From Microbacterium oxydans (GTDB lineage Bacteria > Actinomycetota > Actinomycetes > Actinomycetales > Microbacteriaceae): DNA of 64,000 nt. Positions 16,597-26,976 of this stretch are shown here, in pieces. Location: the NCBI RefSeq assembly GCF_900095745.1, contig NZ_FMIR01000017.1, forward strand, positions 434,001-498,000. Direction: 5' to 3'. Position 1 is the first letter of the stretch, and every line of letters begins with the position of its first letter. The notes beneath the pieces were generated by a model that made no database searches, was not told the origin of the DNA, and worked only from the letters and a program-made list of their open reading frames with translations. A program made the position numbers and the translations under genes.

Positions 16597-19287
16597 GTGA
16601 CCCCCGCACACTCTTTCTCCGAGCCCACGAACACCGAGGCGATCCGCGTGATCGGCCGATTCGAAGCCAGTAGCGGCACGCCGGATGCGATGCGCACCGA
16701 TGTCAGGATGCTCGGGCAGCTGCTCGGGCAGGTGCTGCGCGAAGCCGGCGGCGACGATCTCTTCGAAGACGTCGAGCGTCTGCGGCTCGCCACGATCCAG
16801 GCGTATGACCAGGAGACGCCCGATGCGTTCGAGCGTGCCGCGGCGATCGCCGAGTCGTTCACCATCGCCAGGGCCGACGAGGTCGCCCGGGCCTTCACCT
16901 GCTACTTCCACCTCGTGAACCTGGCCGAGGAGCACCAGCGCGTGCGCGTGCTGCGCGAGCGCGCCGGACAGCCGGGACGCGAGGATGCCGCCGACACCGT
17001 CGCGACCGCCTACGCACGACTGCGCAGCGAGGTCGGCGACGAGGAAGCCCGCCGCCGCCTGGACGGCCTCCGCTTCCACCCGGTCTTCACCGCCCACCCG
17101 ACCGAGGCCCGCCGCCGTGCCGTCTCCTCGAGCATCCGTCGCCTGTCCGAACTGCTGACCCAGCACGATGCGGCGAGCGCCGGCGGATCCGAGGAGCACC
17201 GTGCCCGCCGCCGGATGCTGGAGGAGATCGACACCCTCTGGCGCACCGCGCCGCTGCGGTCGCAGAAGCCCTCCCCGACCGACGAGGTCCGCACCGTGAT
17301 GGGCGTGTTCGACGAGACGCTGTTCACGACCGTGCCGCACGTGTACCGCCGCATCGACGACGCTCTCCGTGGCGAGGAATCCGGCTCCAGTGCTCCTGTG
17401 GTGCCCGCGTTCGTCCGCATCGGCTCCTGGGTCGGTGGCGACCGCGACGGCAACCCGTTCGTCACGGCATCCGTCACCCGCGAGGCCTCGCAGATCGCGG
17501 CCGACCACGTCCTTCGCGGACTGGAGCGCGCGCTCGACCGCATCGGCCGGACCCTCACGCTGTCTGCGGACGACACCCCGCCGAGCACCGAGGTCGTCGC
17601 CGTGTGGGAGCGATTCGCCGCGGCAGAGCCGGATCTCGCCGCCGAACTCGCGGCCCGCTCCCCCGATGAGCCCCACCGCCGCGTGCTGCTCGTCCTGTCC
17701 CGACGAGTCGCCGCGACCCGCCACGGTGACTCGGCCCAGGGCTACTCGCGTCCCGAGGAGCTACTCGCGGATCTGCGGGCCGTGCAGTCCTCGCTCGCGG
17801 CTGCCGGCGCGAAGCGTCATGCGTTCGGCGGCGTGCAGCATCTGATCTGGCAGGTCGAGACGTACGGCTTCCACCTGACCGAGCTCGAGGTGCGTCAGCA
17901 CTCGCAGGTGCACGCGAAGGCCCTGGCGGAGCTCGACGCGGGCGAGGCCATCAGCGCCCAGACCGAGGAGGTGCTGGAGGTGTTCCGCGCGATCGCGGAC
18001 ATCCAGCGCGACCGCGGCCTGCGGGCTGCCGGACGCTACGTCGTCTCGTTCACCCAGGCCGCCTCCGACCTCGCAGGCGTGCACCGTCTCGCCCGGTACG
18101 CGCTCGGCGACGACGCACCGGTGCTCGACGTGGTGCCGCTGTTCGAGACGTTCGCCGACCTTCAGGCAGCGCCCGGAATCCTGGCCGAGGCCGTGACCTT
18201 CCCGGAGTTCCGCGAGCGAATGGCCGCCACCGGCAACCGCCTCGAGGTCATGCTCGGATACTCGGACTCATCGAAGGATGTCGGCCCCGTCGCCGCGAAC
18301 CTCGCCCTGTACGAGGCGCAGGAGAAGATCGCGCGCTGGGCGCAGGAGTCCGAGATCGAGCTGACGCTCTTCCACGGTCGCGGTGGCGCCCTCGGGCGTG
18401 GTGGCGGGCCCGCCAACTCCGCGATCCTCGCGCAGCCGCCGCACTCGGTCGACGGCCGCTTCAAGCTCACCGAGCAGGGCGAGGTCATCTTCGCGCGCTA
18501 CGGCGAGCCGGCCATCGCGATGCGGCACATCGACCAGGTCGCCGCCGCCACACTGCTCGCGTCGTCTCCCACCGAGGAGGAACGCACCAGCCGCGCGGCC
18601 GAGCGCTACGCCGAGGTCGCCTCGGTGATGGATGCCGCCTCCCGCGAACGCTTCTTCTCGCTCGTGAAGGCCGAGGGGTTCGCGCCCTGGTTCGCCACGG
18701 TCACTCCGATGGAGGAGATCGGTCTGCTCGCGCTCGGCTCGCGGCCCGCGCGTCGCGGACTGTCCGTCGAGTCCCTCGAGGATCTGCGGGCCATCCCGTG
18801 GGTGTTCGCGTGGACGCAGGCGCGCATCAACCTCGCCGGCTGGTTCGGTCTCGGCACCGCCCTGGACGCCGTCGGCGATGAGGAGCTGCTCATCGAGGCG
18901 TACCGCGAGTGGCCGCTGCTTCGCACCATGATCGACAACGTCGCGATGAGCCTCGCCAAGACCGACGAGCGCATCGCCCGGCAGTACCTCGCCCTGGGCG
19001 ACCGCGATGACCTGGCACAGCTCGTGCTCGACGAACTCGCGGTCACGCGGCGCTGGGTGATCCGCCTCACCGGCGGCGAGCGCCTGCTCGAGAACAAGCC
19101 TGTTCTCCAGCGCGCCGTGCAGCTGCGCAGCCCCTACGTCGACGCTCTCTCGCTGCTGCAGCTGCGTGCCCTGCGCGCGCTGCGCTCGGCCGAGGGGCCC
19201 ACCGGGTCCGGCGCCGATGCCGAACAACAGCGCCTGCTTCTGCTCTCGGTCAGCGGCGTCGCCGCCGGCCTTCAGAACACCGGGTGA
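16597..19287 (+). CDS. ppc: Phosphoenolpyruvate carboxylase
   Basis: An anaplerotic enzyme forming oxaloacetate from PEP and bicarbonate. At 896 aa it is family length. The first active-site signature FHPVFTAHPTEARRR has the catalytic His167. The second, VMLGYSDSSKDVGPVAAN, carries the Lys, and the glycine loop FHGRGGALGRGGGP binds PEP. The C-terminus ends QNTG, as PEPC proteins do. GTG 16597 is the start; GAAGG directly before it is too close to act as an SD, so a leaderless mRNA is likely. Both ppc and pckG are in this window, so the two directions of the PEP-oxaloacetate node are encoded 22 kb apart. Confidence 0.97.
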   Translation: MTPAHSFSEPTNTEAIRVIGRFEASSGTPDAMRTDVRMLGQLLGQVLREAGGDDLFEDVERLRLATIQAYDQETPDAFERAAAIAESFTIARADEVARAFTCYFHLVNLAEEHQRVRVLRERAGQPGREDAADTVATAYARLRSEVGDEEARRRLDGLRFHPVFTAHPTEARRRAVSSSIRRLSELLTQHDAASAGGSEEHRARRRMLEEIDTLWRTAPLRSQKPSPTDEVRTVMGVFDETLFTTVPHVYRRIDDALRGEESGSSAPVVPAFVRIGSWVGGDRDGNPFVTASVTREASQIAADHVLRGLERALDRIGRTLTLSADDTPPSTEVVAVWERFAAAEPDLAAELAARSPDEPHRRVLLVLSRRVAATRHGDSAQGYSRPEELLADLRAVQSSLAAAGAKRHAFGGVQHLIWQVETYGFHLTELEVRQHSQVHAKALAELDAGEAISAQTEEVLEVFRAIADIQRDRGLRAAGRYVVSFTQAASDLAGVHRLARYALGDDAPVLDVVPLFETFADLQAAPGILAEAVTFPEFRERMAATGNRLEVMLGYSDSSKDVGPVAANLALYEAQEKIARWAQESEIELTLFHGRGGALGRGGGPANSAILAQPPHSVDGRFKLTEQGEVIFARYGEPAIAMRHIDQVAAATLLASSPTEEERTSRAAERYAEVASVMDAASRERFFSLVKAEGFAPWFATVTPMEEIGLLALGSRPARRGLSVESLEDLRAIPWVFAWTQARINLAGWFGLGTALDAVGDEELLIEAYREWPLLRTMIDNVAMSLAKTDERIARQYLALGDRDDLAQLVLDELAVTRRWVIRLTGGERLLENKPVLQRAVQLRSPYVDALSLLQLRALRALRSAEGPTGSGADAEQQRLLLLSVSGVAAGLQNTG

Positions 19288-19334
19288 CCGATATACCGTC
19301 TGGCCGGGTGCGCGATCCGCATTCGGCCGGCCGC

Positions 19335-19340
19335 TAGAGT
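19335..19340 (+). promoter_or_regulatory. Possible -10 element upstream of gdhA
   Basis: TAGAGT, about 80 bases before GTG 19421. No clear -35 can be paired with it. Confidence 0.3.
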
Positions 19341-19342
19341 GA

Positions 19343-20791
<1,449 letters not shown>

Positions 20792-20823
20792 TCCGAGTTC
20801 GCACCTCGCGCGCGGCGAGACTT

Positions 20824-20885
20824 CGCAGAACGACACGAACGTCGCAGGAATCCCGGGATTCCTGCGACGTTCGTGCTGTTCTGCG
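20824..20885. repeat. 62-bp near-perfect palindrome between gdhA and the convergent LbH gene
   Basis: Two 31-base arms meet with no loop at 20854/20855. The inner 21 bp on each side are perfectly complementary; only 20832 and 20833 mismatch. It lies between two stop codons (20791 and 20903), so it could act as a bidirectional terminator, but it lacks a strong T-run and is much longer than usual. The arms contain the direct motif CGCAGAACGACACGAACGTC, which may be a genome-wide repeat. Confidence 0.85.
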
Positions 20886-20902
20886 AGTTTCGGACCGCGG
20901 AG

Positions 20903-21499
20903 TCAGACCTCGCGGTCGTGGGCGTGGCGGGCCAGCGAACTGCCGTAGCGCTCGGTGAGCTGCACCATCAGGTCGGGGGTGTCTCGGTCGACACCGAACA
21001 CATGACCGGGGAAGTCGAGCTCGGGCTGCGCCGCGGCGATCTCCTCATCCCGGTCCGGCGAGAGCAGCTGCACCGGATCACCGACGGCCACCCACCCGAT
21101 CGGGACCACTGTGCCCTCGGGAAGCACGGCGCGGCGGTGCACGATCGCGTTGACCCGCACCTCGCAGCGCGCCCCCACGAGTGCGCCGTTGAAGACGCGG
21201 GCGCCGGATGCGAAGAAGACCTCCTCGCCCACCGTCGCGCCGGCGATGCTCGCCAGCGTCCCGATCAGCGTGTGCGCACCGATGTGGACCGCATTGGCCG
21301 CGGTGGCGCGGATCAGCGCGTTCTCCATCACGATCACGTTCTCGCCGAGGGTGATCGGCCCGCCCTCGGCCGTGATGACGGCGCCATGCAGCACCTGGCA
21401 GCCCGGCCCCACCTCCACGTCGCCGGAGACGACGGCGGTGGGGGCGATGACGGCGGTGTCATGGATGCGGGGGCGAGCCCCGAGGTGCTCGTACAACAT
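20903..21499 (-). CDS. Left-handed beta-helix (gamma-carbonic-anhydrase-like) protein
   Basis: A 198-aa hexapeptide-repeat protein with repeats of the type IHDTAVIAPTAVVSGDVEVGPGC through VHIGAHTLIGTLASIAGATVGEEVFFASG. It is usually annotated as a gamma carbonic anhydrase family protein. The three zinc His residues of true gamma-CAs are not in their usual spacing (only VLHG, VHIG and GAHT are seen), so carbonic anhydrase activity is doubtful. The C-terminus (VGDPVQLLSPDRDEEI...) is a capping extension. It is convergent with gdhA and leaderless by its -10. Confidence 0.85.
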   Translation of the reverse strand: MLYEHLGARPRIHDTAVIAPTAVVSGDVEVGPGCQVLHGAVITAEGGPITLGENVIVMENALIRATAANAVHIGAHTLIGTLASIAGATVGEEVFFASGARVFNGALVGARCEVRVNAIVHRRAVLPEGTVVPIGWVAVGDPVQLLSPDRDEEIAAAQPELDFPGHVFGVDRDTPDLMVQLTERYGSSLARHAHDREV

Positions 21500-21505
21500 G
21501 CGGCC

Positions 21506-21511
21506 AGACTA
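21506..21511 (-). promoter_or_regulatory. -10 element of a leaderless promoter (LbH protein)
   Basis: TAGTCT on the minus strand, six bases before ATG 21499. Confidence 0.5.
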
Positions 21512-21545
21512 GTCCCGCCGCAGCCGTGAAAGCAGCCGCCGCACG

Positions 21546-24500
21546 TTACTCGGCTTTGGCGGGCTCCGGGAAGATGGCAGTGAACAGCTGCTCGACCCAT
21601 TCGAGGAGCTGAGTGTCGGGCAACGGCTCGAGCCCCACACCTACAGCGGCGGGAACCGTGGGCATCGGGACGACCAGCGCCTCTCCCCCGGCCACGAGCT
21701 TCGCCTTCGGGTACAGCCGCTGCAGCCGCACCTTGATCGAGTCCTCGAGCCGCGCCGGCGCGATGCGCAGGTTCGAACCCATCACGACCACATCCGTCAA
21801 TCCGGCGCGCGCAGCCCGACGACGCAGCCGCGAGATCGCCAGAAGCCCCTCGACCTCTTCGGGAGGCGTGCCGTAGCGGTCGACGAGTTCTTCGATCACG
21901 AGGTCGATGGCGCCGTCCTTCGCCGTGGCCGCCGAGGCCGCCGACAGCTTCTGATACGCCTCGAGGCGCAGTCGCTCGCTGTCGATGTAGTACTCGGGGA
22001 TCCGGGCATCGAGCGGCAGTTCGAGCCGCAGCTCCTGCCCCGTCTCGACCTCGTCGCCGCGGAACGTCGCCACCGCCTCGCCGATCATGCGCAGATACAG
22101 GTCGAAGCCGACGCCGGCGATGTGTCCGGCCTGCTCGGCGCCGAGCATGTTGCCCGCGCCGCGGAGCTCGAGGTCCTTCAGCGCGACCTGCATGCCCGAG
22201 CCGAGCTCGTTGTTGACCGCGATGGTCTGCAGGCGGTCGGCGGCGGTCTCGGAGAGCGGCTTCATCTCGTCGTAGAGGAAGTACGCGTACGCCCGCTCGC
22301 GCCCTCGCCCGACGCGGCCGCGGAGCTGGTGCAGCTGGCTGAGGCCGTATTTGTCGGCGCGGTCGATGATGATCGTGTTCGCGTTCGAGATGTCGAGGCC
22401 GGTCTCGATGATGGTGGTCGAGACGAGCACGTCGAACTTGCGCTCCCAGAAGTCGTCGACGACCTGTTCGAGCTGGTGTTCGCCCAGCTGCCCGTGGGCG
22501 ACGGCGATGCGCGCCTCGGGAACGAGTTCCGCCAGCTGCGCCGCGACGCGCTGGATGGACTGCACGCGGTTGTGCACGAAGAAGATCTGGCCCTCGCGCA
22601 GGATCTCGCGCCGGATGGCCGCGGCGATCTGCTTGTCGCTGCGGGGTCCGACGAACGAGAGGATCGGATGCCGGTCCTCCGGAGGTGTCGCGAGCGTGGA
22701 CATCTCCCGGATGCCCGTGACCGCCATCTCCAGCGTGCGCGGGATCGGGGTGGCGCTCATGGCGAGGATGTCGACGTTGGTCTTCAGCTTCTTCAGCGCG
22801 TCTTTGTGCTCGACGCCGAACCGCTGCTCCTCGTCGATGATCATCAGACCGAGGTCCTTGAAGATGACCCCCTCCGTCAGGATGCGGTGGGTGCCGATGA
22901 TCATGTCGACGGAGCCCTCCAGCAGCCCCTGGAGAGTGAGCCTGACCTCCTTGTCGGTCTGGAAGCGCGACAGCGCGCGCACCTTCACCGGGAAACCGGC
23001 GAAGCGCTCGGTGAACGTCTCCATGTGCTGCTTGACCAGGAGCGTCGTCGGCACGAGCATCGCGACCTGCTTGCCGTCTTGGATCGCCTTGAACGCCGCG
23101 CGCACGGCGACCTCGGTCTTGCCGAAGCCGACGTCGCCCGAGAGCAGCCGGTCCATCGGGATCGGCCGCTCCATGTCGGCTTTGATCTCGTCGATCGTCT
23201 GCAGCTGGTCCAGCGTCTCGGCGAACGGGAAGGCCTCTTCGAGTTCGCGCTGCCAGGGCGTGTCCGGGCCGAAAGCATGGCCCTTGGCGCTCATGCGTGC
23301 GGAGTACAGCTTCACGAGCTCGACCGCGATGTCGCGCACGGCCTTGCGAGCCTTGCCCTTGGCCTGCGACCAGTCGCTGCCGCCCATCTTCGAGAGGGTC
23401 GGGGCCTCACCGCCGACGTACTTCGAGAGGGAGTCGAGCTGATCCGTGGGGACGTACAGCTTGTCGCCGGGGTAGCCGCGCTTGGAGGGGGCGTATTCGA
23501 GGATGAGATAGTCGCGCACGGACTTGGTCGCGTTGCGACCACCGGTGGACACCTCGCGCTGCGTCATCTCGACGAACCGCCCGATGCCGTGGGTGGCGTG
23601 CACCACGAAGTCGCCCTGCTTCAGCTGCAGCGGGTCGACGACGTTCTTGCGACGGGAGGCGAGCTTCTTGACGACCCGCTGGTCGCCACCGATCGTGCGT
23701 CCGTAGAACTCGTTGTCGGTGAGGACGGCGAGCTTCGCCTCCGGCACCTGGAATCCGGCTTCGACCGACCCCGTGACCAGCGTCGCGACACCGGCCTCCG
23801 GCGCATCCGTGAGACTCTCGACGACGCGAGCCGCGAGGCCGCGGTCGGACAGCACATCACGTGCACGATCGACCAGACCACTGCCGGCCGCGATCACCAC
23901 CACGCGCCAGCCGTCGGTGACCTTGGCCTCGACGAACGAGATGGCCCCGTCGACGTTGCCGTGGAACGACGGGATGATGGCGGCGCCGAGGGTGGCGGCA
24001 TCCGCATCGGAGGCCGCATCGCCGTCGCCGACGCTGATGCCGAAGGGGCTCAGCTGCCACCAGACGCCACCCCGGTCGCGCACGCCCTCGCGCAGTTCGG
24101 CGATCGTGAGGAAGTCGCCGGCACCGAGATCGATGGGCGCCGACGCACCGGACGTGGCCGCGCTCCAGGCGGCATCGAGGAACTCGCGGTTCGTGTCGCC
24201 CAGAGTGATCGCGCGCGCGGTGGAGCGGTCGGGATCGACGACGGCGGTCGCCGCCCCCGCCGGCAGATACTCGGCCAGAGACTTCAGCGGTCCCGCGACC
24301 GCGGGCAGGAGCGATTCCATGCCCTCGACCGGGATGCCCTCGGCCATCTTCTCGAGCATCCCCCGGATCGCCGGGAAGCCCTCGATCAGGCCACGCGCGC
24401 GATCGCGGACGTCGGCGGTCAGCAGCAGCTCGCGGCTGGGCGGAAGGTCGACGCCGGGAACGTCACCCGGGAGCGAGCGCTGATCGGCGACGGAGAAGGC

Positions 24501-25133
24501 GCGGATCTGGTCGATCTCGTCGCCGAAGAACTCGACGCGGAACGGGTGCTCCGAGACCGGAGGGAAGACGTCGAGGATGCCCCCGCGCACGGCGAACTCG
24601 CCGCGACGCGACACCATGTCGACGCGGGAGTATGCCCGCTCCACGAGCTGCTCGACGACGCGGTCGAGATCGTTGCCCCTGCTGCCGACGGCGAGCTCGA
24701 GCGGCGCGATCTCCCCGAGGTTGCCCGCGATCGGCTGGAGCGCAGCCCGCACGGACGCGACGACCACGAGCGGATGGTCACCGGTCCACTCGGCGATGCG
24801 GCGCAGCGTCTGCAGGCGCTGGCCGACCGTGTCGACGCTGGGGCTCAGGCGCTCGTGCGGCAGCGTCTCCCAGGCCGGGAACGTCAGGATGTCGGCTGTG
24901 GGCAGGTAGGCGTGCATCGCCAGCGCCAGGCTCTCGGCACGCCGCCCGGTGGGGACGACGGCGAGGAGCGCAGGGGGGTGCCCCGTCGCAGCGCGCTTCT
25001 CCAGCAGACCGGCGAGCGCCGGCGCATCGAGCCCGTCGACCAGGCCGAGGTCGGCATCGGTGTGCGCCCACTGCAGGGCGTCACGGTACAGAGACGCCTC
25101 TTCCAAGGCGCGCAGAATCCCCGGAACAGTCAC
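21546..25133 (-). CDS. mfd: Transcription-repair coupling factor Mfd
   Basis: A 1195-aa DNA translocase that removes stalled RNA polymerase and recruits UvrA. The UvrB-homology region (residues about 30-330, with FPAWETLPHERLSP) is followed by the RNAP-interaction domain (FVVHATHGIGRFVEM). The SF2 motor has Walker A GDVGFGKTE (about residue 665) and Walker B MIIDEEQRFG (about 764). SATPIPRTLEMA, TTIIETGLDISNANT and QLRGRVGR complete it. The TRG motif lies around RAYAYFLY, and the C-terminal D7 domain follows. GTG 25133 is fixed by a TAGTCT -10 six bases upstream. Confidence 0.97.
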   Translation of the reverse strand: MTVPGILRALEEASLYRDALQWAHTDADLGLVDGLDAPALAGLLEKRAATGHPPALLAVVPTGRRAESLALAMHAYLPTADILTFPAWETLPHERLSPSVDTVGQRLQTLRRIAEWTGDHPLVVVASVRAALQPIAGNLGEIAPLELAVGSRGNDLDRVVEQLVERAYSRVDMVSRRGEFAVRGGILDVFPPVSEHPFRVEFFGDEIDQIRAFSVADQRSLPGDVPGVDLPPSRELLLTADVRDRARGLIEGFPAIRGMLEKMAEGIPVEGMESLLPAVAGPLKSLAEYLPAGAATAVVDPDRSTARAITLGDTNREFLDAAWSAATSGASAPIDLGAGDFLTIAELREGVRDRGGVWWQLSPFGISVGDGDAASDADAATLGAAIIPSFHGNVDGAISFVEAKVTDGWRVVVIAAGSGLVDRARDVLSDRGLAARVVESLTDAPEAGVATLVTGSVEAGFQVPEAKLAVLTDNEFYGRTIGGDQRVVKKLASRRKNVVDPLQLKQGDFVVHATHGIGRFVEMTQREVSTGGRNATKSVRDYLILEYAPSKRGYPGDKLYVPTDQLDSLSKYVGGEAPTLSKMGGSDWSQAKGKARKAVRDIAVELVKLYSARMSAKGHAFGPDTPWQRELEEAFPFAETLDQLQTIDEIKADMERPIPMDRLLSGDVGFGKTEVAVRAAFKAIQDGKQVAMLVPTTLLVKQHMETFTERFAGFPVKVRALSRFQTDKEVRLTLQGLLEGSVDMIIGTHRILTEGVIFKDLGLMIIDEEQRFGVEHKDALKKLKTNVDILAMSATPIPRTLEMAVTGIREMSTLATPPEDRHPILSFVGPRSDKQIAAAIRREILREGQIFFVHNRVQSIQRVAAQLAELVPEARIAVAHGQLGEHQLEQVVDDFWERKFDVLVSTTIIETGLDISNANTIIIDRADKYGLSQLHQLRGRVGRGRERAYAYFLYDEMKPLSETAADRLQTIAVNNELGSGMQVALKDLELRGAGNMLGAEQAGHIAGVGFDLYLRMIGEAVATFRGDEVETGQELRLELPLDARIPEYYIDSERLRLEAYQKLSAASAATAKDGAIDLVIEELVDRYGTPPEEVEGLLAISRLRRRAARAGLTDVVVMGSNLRIAPARLEDSIKVRLQRLYPKAKLVAGGEALVVPMPTVPAAVGVGLEPLPDTQLLEWVEQLFTAIFPEPAKAE

Positions 25134-25139
25134 CGGATA

Positions 25140-25145
25140 AGACTA
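25140..25145 (-). promoter_or_regulatory. -10 element of a leaderless promoter (mfd)
   Basis: TAGTCT on the minus strand, six bases before GTG 25133; identical to the hexamer of the LbH gene downstream. Confidence 0.5.
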
Positions 25146-25200
25146 GTCGCGCCCACGGACACTCCGGCCCGCCCGCTCGTCCAGAGGGCGCCGACCTCAA

Positions 25201-25206
25201 TAGGCT
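25201..25206 (+). promoter_or_regulatory. -10 element of a leaderless promoter (GNAT gene)
   Basis: TAGGCT, six bases before ATG 25213, divergent from mfd. Confidence 0.5.
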
Positions 25207-25212
25207 GTCGGG

Positions 25213-25776
25213 ATGGAATCCGTCGCCCTGACCACCGAACGTCTCGTCCTGCATGCACCGACGGAGGCGGACATCGATGCGATCACGCAGGCGTGCCAGG
25301 ATCCGGAGATCGCGCGCTGGACGACGGTTCCGAGCCCCTACAACCGCGAGGATGCGGAGCACTTCGTGCGTCTCGTCGCGGGGTCGTGGGTCGACGGCTC
25401 GGAGGCGGTCTGGGGTATGTACGCCGACGACGAGCTCGTGGGCATGATCGGTCTGCACGGTATCGCCGATCACTTTACGGGCGGGAGCGCAGAACTCGGG
25501 TACTGGGTGACCCCGGCCGCCCGGGGCAAGGGCCATCTCGCGGAAGCTGCCCGCGCCGTGATCGATTGGGGTTTCACCGAGCTCGGGCTCGTCCGCCTCC
25601 GCTGGCAGGCCGTGGCCGGGAACGTCCCTTCCGCCCGCGCCGCCCGCGCGCTCGGCTTCCGCTACGAGGGTCTGCAGCGGCAGGCGCTCACGAGTCCGCG
25701 CGGTCGTGACGACGGGTGGATCGCCGGCCTGCTGCCTGATGACGACCGCACGCCGGTGGACTGGCCGATCCTCTGA
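25213..25776 (+). CDS. GNAT N-acetyltransferase, RimJ/RimL type
   Basis: A 187-aa Acetyltransf_3 protein. It starts TTERLVLHAPTEADIDAI, typical of RimJ/RimL homologues. ELGYWVTPAARGKGHLAEAARAVIDWGF carries the acetyl-CoA pyrophosphate-binding segment (Arg/Gly-x-Gly), and NVPSARAARALGFRYEG is motif B. The acceptor is unknown; relatives acetylate ribosomal protein N-termini or small molecules. It is leaderless and divergent from mfd. Confidence 0.9.
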   Translation: MESVALTTERLVLHAPTEADIDAITQACQDPEIARWTTVPSPYNREDAEHFVRLVAGSWVDGSEAVWGMYADDELVGMIGLHGIADHFTGGSAELGYWVTPAARGKGHLAEAARAVIDWGFTELGLVRLRWQAVAGNVPSARAARALGFRYEGLQRQALTSPRGRDDGWIAGLLPDDDRTPVDWPIL

Positions 25777-25827
25777 GACGCACGCCCACCGGGTGACAGT
25801 GTCGGCGGCCGATGACAGGATGAACGC

Positions 25828-26691
25828 ATGCCGGAGATGCCGGAAGTCCAAGGCCTGACCACGTTCCTCGCCGACCGCGCCGTGGGGCGCACGATCACGC
25901 GCGCCAGCGTCGCGGCGATCGCCGCGCTGAAGACCTACGATCCGCCCATCACCGCGTTGCAGGGCGCGACGATCACGGCCGCCGTCCGGCTCGGAAAGTT
26001 CGTGGTGCTGTCGTGCGGCGACGAGCTGCATCTCGTGTTCCACCTCGCGAAGGCCGGGTGGCTGCGCTGGTATGAGACGCTGCCGACGACGCTCATCAAA
26101 CCCGGCAAGTCGCCGATCGCTCTGCGCGTCGCGCTCGATGACGACAGCGGTTTCGACCTGACCGAGGCCGGAACGAAGAAGTCGCTCGCGGTGTACGTGG
26201 TCCGTGATCCGCAGGAGGTGCCGGGCATCGCGCGGCTCGGCCCCGACCCGCTCGACCCCGCCTTCGACCGCGGCACGTTCGCTGCGCTGCTGGAAGACCG
26301 GCGGATGCAGATCAAGGGACTGCTGCGCGACCAGGCGGTGATCGCGGGGATCGGCAACGCGTACTCCGACGAGATCCTGCACGCCGCCCGGATGTCGCCG
26401 TACGCGATCGCGGGAAAGCTCGACGATGCCGAGATCGACCGCCTGTACGAAGCGATGCGCGAGACGCTCACCGAGGCGGTCGCCGAGGCATCGGGCAAAC
26501 CGCCCGCCGACCTCAAAGACGCCAAGCGACGGGGGATGCAGGTGCATGCGCGTCGCGGCGAGGCATGCCCCGTCTGCGGTGACACCGTCCGCAGCGTGTT
26601 CTTCGCCGACCGCTCCCTCGAGTACTGCCCCACGTGCCAGACCGGCGGCAAGGTGCTCGCCGACCGTCGTCTCTCTCGACTGTTGAAGTGA
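25828..26691 (+). CDS. Fpg/Nei family DNA glycosylase
   Basis: A base-excision repair glycosylase/AP lyase of 287 aa. It starts MPEMPEVQ, keeping the catalytic Pro2 and Glu3. RLGKFVVL holds the conserved Lys of Fpg. The helix-two-turn-helix QAVIAGIGNAYSDEILHAA binds DNA, and the C-terminal zinc finger is CPVCG...YCPTCQ. The finger spacer and divergent N-terminal strand residues are closer to the actinobacterial Nei/MutM2-type paralogs than to canonical MutM, so the substrate (8-oxoG or oxidised pyrimidines) is open. The MPEMPE start offers two ATGs, but only the first keeps both Pro2 and the family register. Confidence 0.9.
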   Translation: MPEMPEVQGLTTFLADRAVGRTITRASVAAIAALKTYDPPITALQGATITAAVRLGKFVVLSCGDELHLVFHLAKAGWLRWYETLPTTLIKPGKSPIALRVALDDDSGFDLTEAGTKKSLAVYVVRDPQEVPGIARLGPDPLDPAFDRGTFAALLEDRRMQIKGLLRDQAVIAGIGNAYSDEILHAARMSPYAIAGKLDDAEIDRLYEAMRETLTEAVAEASGKPPADLKDAKRRGMQVHARRGEACPVCGDTVRSVFFADRSLEYCPTCQTGGKVLADRRLSRLLK

Positions 26692-26753
26692 CCTCGCCCT
26701 TCCGGGCCCTCCCGGTCCATGTCTCGGAATGAAATGCGCGCAGATGCGTTGAG

Positions 26754-26759
26754 TACACT
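26754..26759 (+). promoter_or_regulatory. -10 element of the riboflavin operon
   Basis: TACACT ends 11 bases before the first paired base of the FMN aptamer, so the transcript would start a few bases before the riboswitch. No good -35 is seen 17 bases upstream. Confidence 0.5.
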
Positions 26760-26770
26760 CAGAACAACAA

Positions 26771-26911
26771 CGTGCTCCGGGGTCGGTGGGAATCCGAACC
26801 GGCGGTGACAGTCCGCGAGCGTCTCGAGAGATCGGGATGCCGATCCGGTGAAATTCCGGGACCGACGGTGATGCGAGGGAGACCTCGCTAGTCCGGAAGG
26901 GAGGCAGCACG
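26771..26911 (+). promoter_or_regulatory. FMN riboswitch (RFN element)
   Basis: CGTGCT (26771-26776) pairs with AGCACG (26906-26911) as P1. Between them are the RFN landmarks in order: GGGTCGGTGGGAATCCGAACC, GGCGGTGACAGTCCGCGAGC, GATCCGGTGAAATTCCGGGAC, CGACGGTGATG and AGTCCGGAAGGGAGG. It binds FMN and lowers expression of the rib operon, most likely by sequestering the ribD SD (GAGGAGGA, 26962-26969), since no U-run terminator is seen (inference). Confidence 0.95.
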
Positions 26912-26976
26912 AGACGCATCCGTGCGTCCGTTCCGCCATCCCTGTCTGACCCCGGAGCCTCAGAGGAGGACGACGG

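Noticed and set aside
20792..20902. CRISPR-like repeat
   Set aside because: A single palindrome, not regularly spaced repeats with spacers; no cas genes.
22122..25709. 1195-aa plus-strand open frame
   Set aside because: Antisense to mfd (and part of the GNAT gene); no family motif, while mfd has all helicase motifs.
26692..26976. Small gene or tRNA between the glycosylase and ribD genes
   Set aside because: Explained by the promoter and FMN riboswitch; no tRNA arms elsewhere in any intergenic gap.
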